A stretch of DNA of 64,000 bases from CAIKNB01 sp964415965 (GCA_964415965.1 CAYQCK010000004.1:1-64000); one strand, 5' to 3'; shown: positions 18,287 through 26,107, numbered from the stretch's first letter. Notes: generated by a model from the letters alone, not told the origin. A program made the numbers and translations.

Positions 18287-19255
18287 CTAGAAGCGGCCGG
18301 TCACGGTGTACGTGACGACCTGGCTGTATGCACCGGCCGGAGTACCGACGCTGATGTTCGCGAAGTGCGTCACCCGCGTGTTATTGGAATTAAAGGGCGG
18401 AGAACCATCGAACGCATCAGCATAGCTGATGAAGTCCTGGGTCGAGGTCGGGACCGGAGAGGTGTCAGTCTGGAACGTAAAGTTCGGGACATTCTCTTCG
18501 GTAACCGCGCCCGTATACAACGCGCCGACACGACCGCCGGCGGTCGCACCGACCAGACGGATGCCGTATTGCTCGGTACCCGGAGTCGAGGCCACGTTGT
18601 CAGCGACCTGCATAATGGTCGATGACACATTATTCAGGTCATGGTTAGCAACAACCTGGGTCAAGAATCCACCAGCGGCATTGGTTGAAATCTTCAGGCG
18701 ATAGTCACAAGTCTTCTCGCTGCCGACACCCAACGTTCCCAACGCGCACACATTCGTGTTCGCACTGTCCGCATCGTTCCGGATAGCAAACGACAGGATT
18801 GACGGAACGTCAGCCGTGACCGTCACCTGGTTCCCGCCGTAGGCGTAGAACAAGGCGGCGCCGACATCGACCGGGTTAGAGGAAGCCAACGAAACTGCGT
18901 AGTTCGTCGGCGTCGAGCCCGGCAAGTTGATCGTGACAGCGAACGTTAACGCAACGGCTGACACGGCTTTATTGACCGTAAGAGTAATGGTGGCTGTATT
19001 GTTGTTTGAAACAGTTACAGCACCATCACCGAGCGGACCGGAAGTAGCCGTCAAGGTCGCCGTCTGATCAACAGAGATCGTGATGACCGTACCAGTCGCA
19101 TAACCTGAACCAGTCCACGCCACGGACGTAATATTATTCGTTGCCGAACCAGAATTGGGCGTGAGCGTGATGTTATTGGCGGCATTGGCCGTCAAAGTCG
19201 GCATCATGCTGAGCGCCATCGCAACTAAGGATATTTTAGATAGGAATTTTTTCAT
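18287..19255 (-). CDS. Secreted WxL-like surface protein B
   Basis: The 322-residue protein starts MKKFLSKISLVAMALS with a clear signal peptide ending TANAAN. The ATG at 19255 is preferred over the in-frame ATG at 19282 because the signal peptide then begins with the usual MKK. The mature part is Thr/Ser/Asn-rich and all-beta, with two cysteines (about residues 178 and 190, NVCALG...EKTCDYR) that could form a disulfide. It ends AYSQVVTYTVTGRF, closely resembling the end of the neighbour at 19443 (SYSHIVQYTITPNY). That C-terminal pattern and the adjacent DUF916-like gene suggest a WxL-type surface protein. The function and the divergent WxL relationship are inferred. Confidence 0.7.
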   Translation of the reverse strand: MKKFLSKISLVAMALSMMPTLTANAANNITLTPNSGSATNNITSVAWTGSGYATGTVITISVDQTATLTATSGPLGDGAVTVSNNNTATITLTVNKAVSAVALTFAVTINLPGSTPTNYAVSLASSNPVDVGAALFYAYGGNQVTVTADVPSILSFAIRNDADSANTNVCALGTLGVGSEKTCDYRLKISTNAAGGFLTQVVANHDLNNVSSTIMQVADNVASTPGTEQYGIRLVGATAGGRVGALYTGAVTEENVPNFTFQTDTSPVPTSTQDFISYADAFDGSPPFNSNNTRVTHFANISVGTPAGAYSQVVTYTVTGRF

Positions 19256-19442
19256 AATTATTTGTTTGGGTCCCGGCTCCATGAGTGCCGGGGTACGTTT
19301 TTGGATCTTTCCCCCTCATGGATGAAAGAAATCCAAAAACGCAAGTCTGATTGAACGTTCTTCCGCCAATCAGCAAAGCGTCGACCTTTCGAAGAACGGC
19401 GGTCATGCGGTCCTGTTAGCGCACGAGCGTCGAACTACGAAA

Positions 19443-20372
19443 TCAATAATTTGGAGTGATCGTGTACTGGACAATGTGCGAGTAACTCCCGGCCGGCGTG
19501 AACTGGGCAATCGAAATCTTGTAGACCAACCCAACTCCTTCGTAATCCAACGTCCTTGAAGCTGAATTCTGGATGGCCGTGGTCGATGTAGAGAAAGCGA
19601 AATCGCTTCCGGTATTCGTCGCCTTATCCCCAAAAACCCTCCAACCATATTCTTCGCTGCCGACGGTCACCTGACCGTCAACCACATCAAGAATATGGGT
19701 GGATGTCCCATTCCTCAAATTACCATCTTCACTGACATACACAGTATACCCGTTTTGCGCGTCCGAAGATACTCTAGTGCCTGTCATCGAAGTTTTCGCT
19801 GAAACCGAGCTTAATTGGCCGAAAGCCACGCTATTTCCGTTCATTCTATAAACAAAATCATCCCCACCCGATGGCGCGCCGCCGACCGAGTCCTGATCCC
19901 CATCCCACCTGTCAACAATAATGGTATTAACGTTGATGGTTCTGATTTTCCCGAAAGAAATCTTTTGGTTCAACCCCTTATTCTCGACGACCGCGATGAA
20001 ATCATCCACCAAAAAGGCCGCTCCGTTGGTTACGACAATCTGCTTTGTCGTCGTATTGTAAGAAGAATACGCCTGTTCCGTGCTGTCCTCGATGGTCCCG
20101 ATCTGAAAAGACAAGGCCATTCCAGCCTCGTCTCCGGTCCGATAGCCTGCGCTGACAGTGTAATTCGTCGATGTAGAAAACCCAGTCGCCTGCTCGCCAA
20201 CCGTATCCCTCAATGAATAGTTCGTCGAAGTCCCAACATCTGTGCCTCCGCTATTCACCGAATCCCAATTTACCTGATAATTCGTGCTTGTCATCGCAAA
20301 AGCTCCATTTCTATATACAAAATGGATTGCCAAAGCCACAAGCAAGCAGGCAACAACCCGCGATATTCGCAT
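19443..20372 (-). CDS. Secreted WxL-like surface protein A
   Basis: A 309-residue secreted protein with a signal peptide of about 26 residues (MRISRVVACLLVALAIHF...AFA). The mature N-terminus has two STNYxxxxxxxxxGG-type repeats (TSTNYQVNWDSVNSGG, TSTNYSLRDTVGEQ), which are common in secreted proteins of this phylum. It is beta-rich, with no catalytic motif. The last ~60 residues (YEGVGLVYKISIAQFTPAGSYSHIVQYTITPNY region) align by eye with the end of the protein at 18287. First gene of the five-gene minus-strand surface locus. A structural wall or surface role is likely; binding partners are unknown. Confidence 0.7.
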   Translation of the reverse strand: MRISRVVACLLVALAIHFVYRNGAFAMTSTNYQVNWDSVNSGGTDVGTSTNYSLRDTVGEQATGFSTSTNYTVSAGYRTGDEAGMALSFQIGTIEDSTEQAYSSYNTTTKQIVVTNGAAFLVDDFIAVVENKGLNQKISFGKIRTINVNTIIVDRWDGDQDSVGGAPSGGDDFVYRMNGNSVAFGQLSSVSAKTSMTGTRVSSDAQNGYTVYVSEDGNLRNGTSTHILDVVDGQVTVGSEEYGWRVFGDKATNTGSDFAFSTSTTAIQNSASRTLDYEGVGLVYKISIAQFTPAGSYSHIVQYTITPNY

Positions 20373-20477
20373 GTAAAAACATTATACTGGATTTTTCGAT
20401 TTTTATTAAGTATTTAGACAAAACACGAACGCGTCGTAAAACTATTTTTATTACATTTATAACTTTTTTGGAATCTC

Positions 20478-20505
20478 CGTCATTCCCGCGAAGGCGGGAA
20501 TCCAG
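20478..20505. repeat. REP-like palindromic repeat, copy 1
   Basis: A 28-nt palindrome of the CGTCATTCCCGCG/GGCGGGAATCCAG type, able to form a stem with a short loop. An inverted, diverged copy lies at 20861-20888. This class of intergenic palindrome is widespread in bacterial genomes. Confidence 0.7.
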
Positions 20506-20725
20506 AAAAACAACCAAAAATCAGACGATAGCTCTTGGACAAATTCAGCCGAATGACACAGCAGGTCATCGCCTATAACCAGTTTAATACAACCAGTTAC
20601 AAAGATGTTGATCATATTCAACTCAAACCTAGGCAGTGCAACTAACTTTTTCTAAACGCAATAGAAAAAATGATTTACTTTTGATTATGCAACTAACCTT
20701 AATTACATTTTCTCCTGGCTACACC

Positions 20726-20842
20726 CTAGGTTTCAATCTCCTTTAATATCGACTTCGCCCGGCGTTGCCAGAAAGCCACCCCAGTCACCTCCGAGGAGGC
20801 AGCGCCAGAGTTTACCCCGTGCACCGACGCGGGGTCAGGTAC
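20726..20842 (-). pseudogene. Possible C-terminal coding remnant, unidentified
   Basis: A 38-codon open frame between two stops, rich in ordinary protein-like residues (AFWQRRAKSILKEIET at its end), without a start codon or Shine-Dalgarno. The two flanking palindromes suggest it may be debris of a mobile or lost gene. I do not recognise the family, and it may be chance. Confidence 0.2.
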
Positions 20843-20860
20843 TCATCCAACCATGCGTTT

Positions 20861-20888
20861 CTGGATTCCCGCCTACGAATGAATGACG
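20861..20888. repeat. REP-like palindromic repeat, copy 2 (inverted, diverged)
   Basis: CTGGATTCCCGCC...AATGACG is the inverted and partly degraded counterpart of the repeat at 20478-20505. Together the two copies bracket about 355 bp of non-coding DNA. Confidence 0.55.
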
Positions 20889-20941
20889 ACAGATGCTCGA
20901 CATCCCAGCATATAAGGGATGGGTTTTTAGACAAGTAAATC

Positions 20942-20967
20942 AAAAATCCCCGTTAGGGGATTTTTTG
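20942..20967 (-). terminator. Terminator of tRNA-Ala
   Basis: AAAATCCCC/GGGGATTTT hairpin with an A-tract on one side and a T-tract on the other, immediately 3' of the tRNA-Ala gene on the minus strand. Confidence 0.8.
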
Positions 20968-20970
20968 ATC

Positions 20971-21047
20971 TGGTGGACCGAGGGGGATTTGAACCCCCGA
21001 CCTCTGCAATGCGAATGCAGCGCTCTAGCCAGCTGAGCTATCGGCCC
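20971..21047 (-). tRNA. tRNA-Ala (anticodon CGC)
   Basis: Full cloverleaf with encoded CCA. Acceptor stem GGGCCGA/TCGGTCC (one G-T pair), anticodon stem CTGCA/TGCAG with loop TTCGCAT, and the T-arm GGTTCAAAT. Anticodon CGC reads GCG. A Rho-independent terminator follows. Confidence 0.95.
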
Positions 21048-21050
21048 AAA

Positions 21051-21066
21051 TGTTTCACGTGAAACA
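21051..21066. promoter_or_regulatory. parS site 1 (ParB-binding)
   Basis: TGTTTCACGTGAAACA is a perfect 16-bp palindrome identical to the conserved bacterial chromosomal parS consensus. It lies 4 bp from the 5' end of the tRNA-Ala gene. ParB loads on such sites to segregate origins. The first of three copies within 66 bp, about 10 kb from dnaA. Confidence 0.93.
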
Positions 21067-21074
21067 ATGGCCAA

Positions 21075-21090
21075 TGTTTCACGTGAAACA
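21075..21090. promoter_or_regulatory. parS site 2 (ParB-binding)
   Basis: Second perfect copy of the 16-bp parS palindrome, separated from site 1 by 8 bp. Confidence 0.93.
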
Positions 21091-21100
21091 TTTTTCGAAT

Positions 21101-21116
21101 TGTTTCACGTGAAACA
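21101..21116. promoter_or_regulatory. parS site 3 (ParB-binding)
   Basis: Third perfect copy of the parS palindrome, 10 bp after site 2. A second, different palindrome TTGACACTTTGTCAA follows at 21122-21136; it may supply a -35 box or another protein site. No parA or parB gene is in the window. Confidence 0.93.
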
Positions 21117-21191
21117 TTTTTTTGACACTTTGTCAAGATACCAGAGACACCAGGGGAATACACCGTATAAATCCAATTCGGCGTGCTCACC

Positions 21192-21265
21192 TGGTGTCTC
21201 CAGGTGGACTCGAACCACCATCTAGGGCTTAGGAGTCCCTTGTTCTTCCCTTGAACTATGGAGAC
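21192..21265 (-). tRNA. tRNA-Arg (anticodon CCT)
   Basis: Acceptor stem GTCTCCA/TGGAGAC is perfect over 7 bp with encoded CCA. The anticodon loop CTCCTAA gives anticodon CCT (codon AGG), and the T-arm GGTTCGAGT is standard. The anticodon stem has one mismatch at its base. It is upstream of the parS cluster and the tRNA-Ala on the same strand. Confidence 0.93.
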
Positions 21266-21386
21266 TTGCGTCGCAAAATATTAAATAAATTTCCATCCTT
21301 CAATTTATCTAAACTTAGCGATTTGCCGGAACATGTTATTCAAAATTCAATCAAAAGTCAATCACGCCATGTTTCTTGCCTAATTC

Positions 21387-21415
21387 TTGACATTATTGGC
21401 GATATTAACTATATT
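21387..21415 (+). promoter_or_regulatory. Promoter of rpsT
   Basis: TTGACA, 17-bp spacer, TATATT. The predicted transcription start is only ~7 nt before the rpsT ATG, so the mRNA would have almost no leader and no Shine-Dalgarno. Confidence 0.8.
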
Positions 21416-21428
21416 CTACTGACTCAAT

Positions 21429-21686
21429 ATGCCAAACAAGAAAGCCGCGATGAAGGACTTGCGCAAGTCCAAGAAGAAATACACTCAAAATCTGCGGACC
21501 AAGTCCCAGATCAAGCATCTTTGGAATGAAAGCAATGCTTTGCTTAAGGCTGGAAAAAAGGATGAAGCCAAAGCGGCCATGAAATCCTTCCAGCAAGCCA
21601 TCGACAAGGCAGCTAAGAAAGGCGTCGTGATGAAGAACAAGGCGAATCGCCGCAAATCGACTTTGATGAAGAATTTGGCCAAATAA
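21429..21686 (+). CDS. rpsT: 30S ribosomal protein S20
   Basis: S20 binds 16S rRNA early in small-subunit assembly. The 85-residue product has the typical length, the lysine-rich helical N-terminus (MPNKKAAMKDLRKSKKK) and the C-terminal KGVVMKNKANRRKSTLMKNLAK signature. A consensus promoter ends 13 bp before the ATG, leaving a nearly leaderless transcript, and no Shine-Dalgarno is visible. It is monocistronic, and a bidirectional terminator at 21690-21717 separates it from convergent holA. Confidence 0.97.
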   Translation: MPNKKAAMKDLRKSKKKYTQNLRTKSQIKHLWNESNALLKAGKKDEAKAAMKSFQQAIDKAAKKGVVMKNKANRRKSTLMKNLAK

Positions 21687-21689
21687 AAA

Positions 21690-21717
21690 AACACCTCCCG
21701 ATTCGGGAGGTGTTTTT
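21690..21717. terminator. Bidirectional terminator between rpsT and holA
   Basis: AACACCTCCCG/CGGGAGGTGTT stem with a 3-nt loop, flanked by an A-tract and a T-tract, serving both convergent genes. Confidence 0.92.
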
Positions 21718-22544
21718 TATAAAATAGAGTCTACCTCGTCCTGCGCCATCAAACCGAACCTTGATCCGGCCAAAGCTATCGAACCCTTATAAAAATTTTT
21801 TACGACGCTCTCTGTTTTGTATCCCTGCATTTTTTTGACGGCGAAATAGGGGATTTTGATTGGGGCTCCGTCCTTGACCCTGATGGCGCTCCTCGCCTGG
21901 TTCAGCACCACGGTCGATATCTGCTCATCCGACCTCGATCTGACCTGCTCGCGCCAATCCTTCTTTTTTGCGTACAAACTATCGACCACTTCATACACCG
22001 AACCGCTCTCGTATTCCAGCTCTGACCAAGGGGCTTTCGGATTCGCTGAAAACTTCATCATCTCGTTCATGGCCAACCACGAATCTCCGTTGCATCTTTC
22101 GGCGGCATCAGCCGCGATCTTTTTGTCGACGCCGAGCGCCTCCGCTTGTTCTTGGCACCACTGGACGAATTTCGCCCCGACGGCCAACGGGAATGGGTAT
22201 TGGACCACCTTAATCTCCTTGAGCTCGGACAGTGTCTTTTCTGGAGGGACCTCCTCCTCGACCGTCAAGATGATATTGTTTTCGCCGTCTTCCTTCAGGC
22301 GCTTCGCCAAAAGCCTAAGGTCAGCCGCCTTGATGGAGTCCAGCAATCCATCGAATCTAATGAGGCGCTTCGGGCAAAATATCGAGGGTGTCCCGATTTC
22401 GCTCAAGACGTAGCGCAAATCCTCACCGACGATGACTTCGGTCGAAAAACCGGACTTGTCATACTTGGCCTTGAACGCGTCGACCAATTCACGCGCCTTC
22501 TGACGCGCCCGCCAAGTATCCGGCCCCGAACAGATCAGCAACAC
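21717..22544 (-). CDS. holA: DNA polymerase III subunit delta
   Basis: The delta subunit opens the beta clamp within the clamp loader. The 275-residue protein is shorter than the usual ~340. It keeps the N-terminal Rossmann-like start (MLLICSGPDTWRARQKARELV), an ILTVEEEVPPEKTLSELKE strand-helix typical of delta domain II, and the C-terminal helical region with IKIPYFAVKKMQ and KGSIALAGSRFG. It is followed by the rpsT/holA terminator. It lies downstream of polA on the same strand but behind polA's own terminator, so it is probably transcribed separately. The divergence is considerable, as expected for delta in this phylum. Confidence 0.85.
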   Translation of the reverse strand: MLLICSGPDTWRARQKARELVDAFKAKYDKSGFSTEVIVGEDLRYVLSEIGTPSIFCPKRLIRFDGLLDSIKAADLRLLAKRLKEDGENNIILTVEEEVPPEKTLSELKEIKVVQYPFPLAVGAKFVQWCQEQAEALGVDKKIAADAAERCNGDSWLAMNEMMKFSANPKAPWSELEYESGSVYEVVDSLYAKKKDWREQVRSRSDEQISTVVLNQARSAIRVKDGAPIKIPYFAVKKMQGYKTESVVKNFYKGSIALAGSRFGLMAQDEVDSIL

Positions 22545-22577
22545 AGCCCCAGCCTATACCATCGTCATCCAAAAGAA

Positions 22578-22600
22578 AATCCCCGCCGTAGCGGGGATTT
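22578..22600 (-). terminator. Terminator of polA
   Basis: AAATCCCCGC/GCGGGGATTT stem with a 4-nt loop, immediately after the polA stop on the minus strand; a T-rich stretch follows. Confidence 0.85.
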
Positions 22601-22601
22601 G

Positions 22602-25283
22602 TCAGTCGACTTTTTCCATCCTGTCCCAGTCCTTGCCGATCTTCGCTTCGACCAAAATCGGGCATTTCAGCTTTTCGACGTTTTCCATGATGTCCTTGAT
22701 GGCGCTCGCCAATTTAACCCCTTCGCCGCTCGGGACCTCGAACACCAATTCGTCATGTACCTGGAGCAGCATGGTCGAGGCGGGGGACAGTTCGGGCAGC
22801 CTTTTCGCGACTTCGATCATGGCCAACTTGATGATGTCGGCTGCCGTGCCTTGGACCGGCATGTTTATGGCCATGCGCTCAGCCGCCGCCCTGACCTCCG
22901 GCCGCGGCGAGTTGATGTCGGTTATCGGCCGCCGTCTGCCGAACAATGTCTCGACGAAACCGCGCGCGTGGGCCAAGGCCTTCGTCTGGTCCAGATACTC
23001 CCTGACGCCTGAATACGTCAGGAAATATTCGTCGATGAAATGCCGCGCTTCCTCGTATTTGATGCCGGCTGATTTCGACAGGCCCTGCGGTCCTTGGCCG
23101 TAGATGATGCCGAAGTTGATCGCTTTGGCGGCGCGGCGCTGGTCTTTAGACACCTGATCCAGGGGTATGCGCCATATCGCGGCCGCCGTCGCCGTGTGGA
23201 TGTCGAGCTTCTCGCGGAAGGCCGCCAACATCTTCTCATCATCAGCCAGCGCGGCCACGATCCTCAGTTCGATCTGCGAATAATCGCACGACAAAAGCTC
23301 GTATCCCGGCTTGGCCACGAAGCCGCGCCGTATCCTGCGGCCGGATTCGGTCCTGATGGGGATGTTCTGCAGGTTCGGATTGGTCGATGAGAGCCTGCCG
23401 GTTGAGGTTACGGTCTGGTTGAAGGTCGTATGCACCCTTCCCTCAGCGTCAGCGAGCGCCGGCAGCGCTTCGACATACGTCGACAGCAACTTGCTGACCT
23501 CGCGGTATTCACCGACTAAGGCGACGATCGGATGCGCGCCTTCCAGTTTATCCATCTCCGAAGCCGCGGTCGAAATCCCGGTCTTGCCACGCTTCAATCC
23601 CTTGCTGGATAATTTCAACTTCTCGAACAGGATGTGCGAAAGTTGGATAGGGGACGCGGGATTGAATTCCTCTCCGGCCAGCTTGACCATCTCCATCTCC
23701 AACCGTTTTTTTTCGCGGCTGAATTCTTCAGCTAAATCCTTGAAATACTTCCGGTCGATGCCGATACCGGCGGTCTCCATAGCGCCCAGCACCGGGACGA
23801 GGGGCAGCTCGAACCTTGCGTAGACATCCCCCAAGCCGGCCTGCTGCAGCTCCTTTTCGAGTATCGGCTTGAGGCTCCGGACGGCGTCGATCTCGGCCAA
23901 CGGCGAATCCTCGCCTTCGACCAAAACCGAACCGAGGCGCGCGGCCGACAACGAACCGATATCATACCCGCCTTCGCCCGCCGCCAGCAGATAAGCGGCT
24001 ATTTCCGTATCGAAGCCCAAACCCTCCAGCTCCCAAGTCCGCTCGCGGCACCAATGCCACACCTTTTTCAGGTCAGGTGAAATTTTTTTGACGTCTGACG
24101 ATTTGAGGACGCCGCGCAAAGATTTTTCGACGCCTTTATCCTTCATCACCTCGCGCGTCACCAAGGTCGTACAGCCGGCCGAACCGATCGCGAGCTCGGG
24201 CGCATCGGAAAACAAGGATGTCTGCTGGGATAGCACCGGCAGGATATTTAGTTCGCCCTCCTCCTCAGCCGCCTCCAGCGTCCGCAAAACCTCCGCGACG
24301 CTTGGCTTGGTCCACCTTCCTGGCTTTAGCGCTATTTCCTTCACCTTCTCCGGTACTTCATTTTCCGGTTTTGGTACCTTCTCTGTTTTGGCTTTCTGCT
24401 CCAGTCCGAACCTGGCCAACAACGTCCTGAAACCCAGAGACCCGAACAAGCCCTTGACCTCTTCCATATCTACCCGACGTCTTTCGATCTCCTTGGGTCC
24501 GGCCCCTATCGGCACATCCAAAACCAACTTCACCAGCGGCAAAGTGTCTTTCGCCGCCTGTTCGCCGTCGAGCAGCTTGCGGCGCACCGAATCGGTCAAC
24601 TTGCTCTTCGGGTCGTGCGCGGCTTTGAAAATACCTTTGAGGTCACCGAATTCCTTGATCAGTTCCGTTGCCGTCTTTTCGCCGATCCCGGGCACGCCCT
24701 TCAGGTTATCCGACGCGTCGCCGCGCAGTGCTTTATAATCCACCACCTGGGCCGGCTCCAATCCCGTCAATTCCTTGAGCATCTTTTCGTCGTACACCAA
24801 GGTCTCGCTGACGCCCTTCTTGAACGAGACTATCCTTATCCTCGGTCCGATTATCTGCCACACGTCACGGTCGCTTGTCATGACCGACACTTCTACCCCT
24901 TCAGCGGCCAGCTTGGTCGCCAAGGTGCCCAACAGGTCGTCGGCCTCGAAGCCGTCGAGCTCCAGGTTCGTCCCGCCCAGCGCTTCCACAATCCGCTTCA
25001 CCGGAACGATTTGGTCATAGAATTCCTGCGGTTGTTCTTCGCGCTGGGCCTTGTACTCCGGCTCGGCTTCATGCCTGAAGGTCGGGGCGGCCGTATCCCA
25101 ACAGACGGCCAGATAATCGGGGTGCTCGGCTTGGAGTATCTTGAGCAGCACCGAGGTGAATCCGTATGCCGCGTTCACCAAACGCCCATCCGGCGCCGTC
25201 AGCGGCGGCAAAGCATGCCACGCCCGATGAAGCAGGGCATTGGCGTCAATCAGCACGGCTGTCTTTTTGGGTGCGGCGGACAT
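22602..25283 (-). CDS. polA: DNA polymerase I (5'-3' exonuclease + polymerase; proofreading site apparently lost)
   Basis: The 893-residue protein repairs DNA and removes Okazaki primers. Residues 1-290 form the 5'-nuclease domain (VLIDANALLHRAWHALPP, DGFEADDLLGTLA, VPGIGEKTA). The middle domain (about 320-500) keeps the proofreading fold, but the catalytic acidic motifs are not visible: the exo I DxE position reads EGELNIL and the exo II site reads SPDLKKVW. The C-terminal polymerase has motif A DYSQIELRIVAALA, the O-helix RRAAKAINFGIIYG and motif C LQVHDELVFEV. It overlaps the upstream GDPD gene by 38 bp, so the two are translationally linked. The start is the ATG at 25283 (MSAAPKKTAVL). 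Confidence 0.96.
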   Translation of the reverse strand: MSAAPKKTAVLIDANALLHRAWHALPPLTAPDGRLVNAAYGFTSVLLKILQAEHPDYLAVCWDTAAPTFRHEAEPEYKAQREEQPQEFYDQIVPVKRIVEALGGTNLELDGFEADDLLGTLATKLAAEGVEVSVMTSDRDVWQIIGPRIRIVSFKKGVSETLVYDEKMLKELTGLEPAQVVDYKALRGDASDNLKGVPGIGEKTATELIKEFGDLKGIFKAAHDPKSKLTDSVRRKLLDGEQAAKDTLPLVKLVLDVPIGAGPKEIERRRVDMEEVKGLFGSLGFRTLLARFGLEQKAKTEKVPKPENEVPEKVKEIALKPGRWTKPSVAEVLRTLEAAEEEGELNILPVLSQQTSLFSDAPELAIGSAGCTTLVTREVMKDKGVEKSLRGVLKSSDVKKISPDLKKVWHWCRERTWELEGLGFDTEIAAYLLAAGEGGYDIGSLSAARLGSVLVEGEDSPLAEIDAVRSLKPILEKELQQAGLGDVYARFELPLVPVLGAMETAGIGIDRKYFKDLAEEFSREKKRLEMEMVKLAGEEFNPASPIQLSHILFEKLKLSSKGLKRGKTGISTAASEMDKLEGAHPIVALVGEYREVSKLLSTYVEALPALADAEGRVHTTFNQTVTSTGRLSSTNPNLQNIPIRTESGRRIRRGFVAKPGYELLSCDYSQIELRIVAALADDEKMLAAFREKLDIHTATAAAIWRIPLDQVSKDQRRAAKAINFGIIYGQGPQGLSKSAGIKYEEARHFIDEYFLTYSGVREYLDQTKALAHARGFVETLFGRRRPITDINSPRPEVRAAAERMAINMPVQGTAADIIKLAMIEVAKRLPELSPASTMLLQVHDELVFEVPSGEGVKLASAIKDIMENVEKLKCPILVEAKIGKDWDRMEKVD

Positions 25284-26010
25284 AGTCGATGATTCGGTTT
25301 ATGCGTTTCTTCTTGCCGACCGGCTCGGGCAGCCTTATCCATTTGACGATCGCGATGTCCAAACCGAGCTTCTCGGCCTTAAGCCTTTCGCTGCGGCTGT
25401 TGCGCAAGTCCCAACCCGCGACCTTGTATCCCAGCCGCCGGAGATGCCTGACGCGCCGGATATTGTGGACCATCAGCGGAAAACCCACAGCCCAAGGCCC
25501 GATCTTCTCTACGCTAGCCCAAAGCTTCCGGCCGCGCAAAGGCAGCGGCCAGCGCCTGATGAGCAACATCACCCTCATTTCAGGGAACTCTTCCCGCGCT
25601 GACCGGATGATGCTTTTATTGAAGGATGAGATGATCGTCCGTTCGCGCAAGCTCGCGCTGGTCCGCAATTTTTTGGCCAAGACCTCCCAAACATCGCGGT
25701 GCTTGACCTCCATGTCCAAGATGGCCGGCGCATGGATTTCAGCCGTGACGTCGTTCAGGGTCGGGATTTTCCCGCCATAACGCAATTCATATGCGGCGAG
25801 CTGCGCCGCCGTCAACTCCTCGATCCGATGGGCCGATCCGGCGACGCGGTTGAGGTTGGGATCATGGAAGACCACGATTTCCCCGTCCCGCGACAGCCGC
25901 AAATCGAATTCGACGCCGTCGGCCCCTTGGTCGAGGGCGCATCTGAACGCATCCAGGGTGTTTTCGGTACACAGCCTGGTCGGACATCCGCGGTGGCCTA
26001 AAATCAACAT
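25246..26010 (-). CDS. Glycerophosphodiester phosphodiesterase (GDPD family)
   Basis: A TIM-barrel enzyme that hydrolyses glycerophosphodiesters to an alcohol and glycerol-3-phosphate. Diagnostic motifs are HRGCPTRLCTENTLDAF near the N-terminus and GADGVEFDLRLSRDGEIVVFHD. It also has ILDMEVKH, SSFNKSIIRSAR and a late GWDLRN. The ATG at 26010 (MLILGHRG) is preferred over 26028: the family starts right at the first strand, and a promoter-like TACCCT box ends 6 bp before that ATG, implying a leaderless mRNA. The C-terminal 20 residues are basic (KKKRINRIIDYVRRTQK) and overlap polA. It may salvage lipid head groups, which would matter for a lipid-scavenging CPR cell (inference). Confidence 0.92.
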   Translation of the reverse strand: MLILGHRGCPTRLCTENTLDAFRCALDQGADGVEFDLRLSRDGEIVVFHDPNLNRVAGSAHRIEELTAAQLAAYELRYGGKIPTLNDVTAEIHAPAILDMEVKHRDVWEVLAKKLRTSASLRERTIISSFNKSIIRSAREEFPEMRVMLLIRRWPLPLRGRKLWASVEKIGPWAVGFPLMVHNIRRVRHLRRLGYKVAGWDLRNSRSERLKAEKLGLDIAIVKWIRLPEPVGKKKRINRIIDYVRRTQKDSRAD

Positions 26011-26016
26011 GGCCCA

Positions 26017-26045
26017 AGGGTAGCGCATCCTGGCCGGAAAGTCAT
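26017..26045 (-). promoter_or_regulatory. Candidate promoter of the GDPD-polA operon (leaderless)
   Basis: ATGACT, 17 bp, TACCCT, then 6 bp to the ATG at 26010. The -35 is imperfect, but spacing and -10 match the trigger-factor promoter. Confidence 0.5.
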
Positions 26046-26073
26046 GGCATCCCGACGCGCGAACCCTTGACTA

Positions 26074-26106
26074 AAAACCCCGCAGTCCGGTTACGGACGG
26101 CGGGGG
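26074..26106 (-). terminator. Terminator of tRNA-Cys
   Basis: CCCCGC(C)GTCCG/CGGAC(T)GCGGGG stem with a short loop and a TTTTT tail on the minus strand, right after the tRNA. Confidence 0.85.
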
Positions 26107-26107
26107 A

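Larger units (their letters stand above)
20373..20970. other. Gene-free stretch with REP-like palindromes and a possible coding remnant
   Basis: This 598-bp stretch has no intact gene. It holds two inverted copies of a GTCATTCCCGC...GCGGGAATCCAG-type palindrome (20478-20505 and 20861-20888), two direct copies of TGCAACTAAC (near 20637 and 20684), a 38-codon minus-strand open frame (20726-20842) that looks like the C-terminal remnant of a gene, and a T-tailed hairpin at 20942-20967. Confidence 0.6.

Noticed and set aside
21131..21205. Duplicate tRNA fragment beside tRNA-Arg
   Set aside because: AGACACCAGG near 21149 and CCTGGTGTCT near 21191 form an inverted repeat with the tRNA 3' end, but no further tRNA structure is present, so an attachment-site call is not supported.
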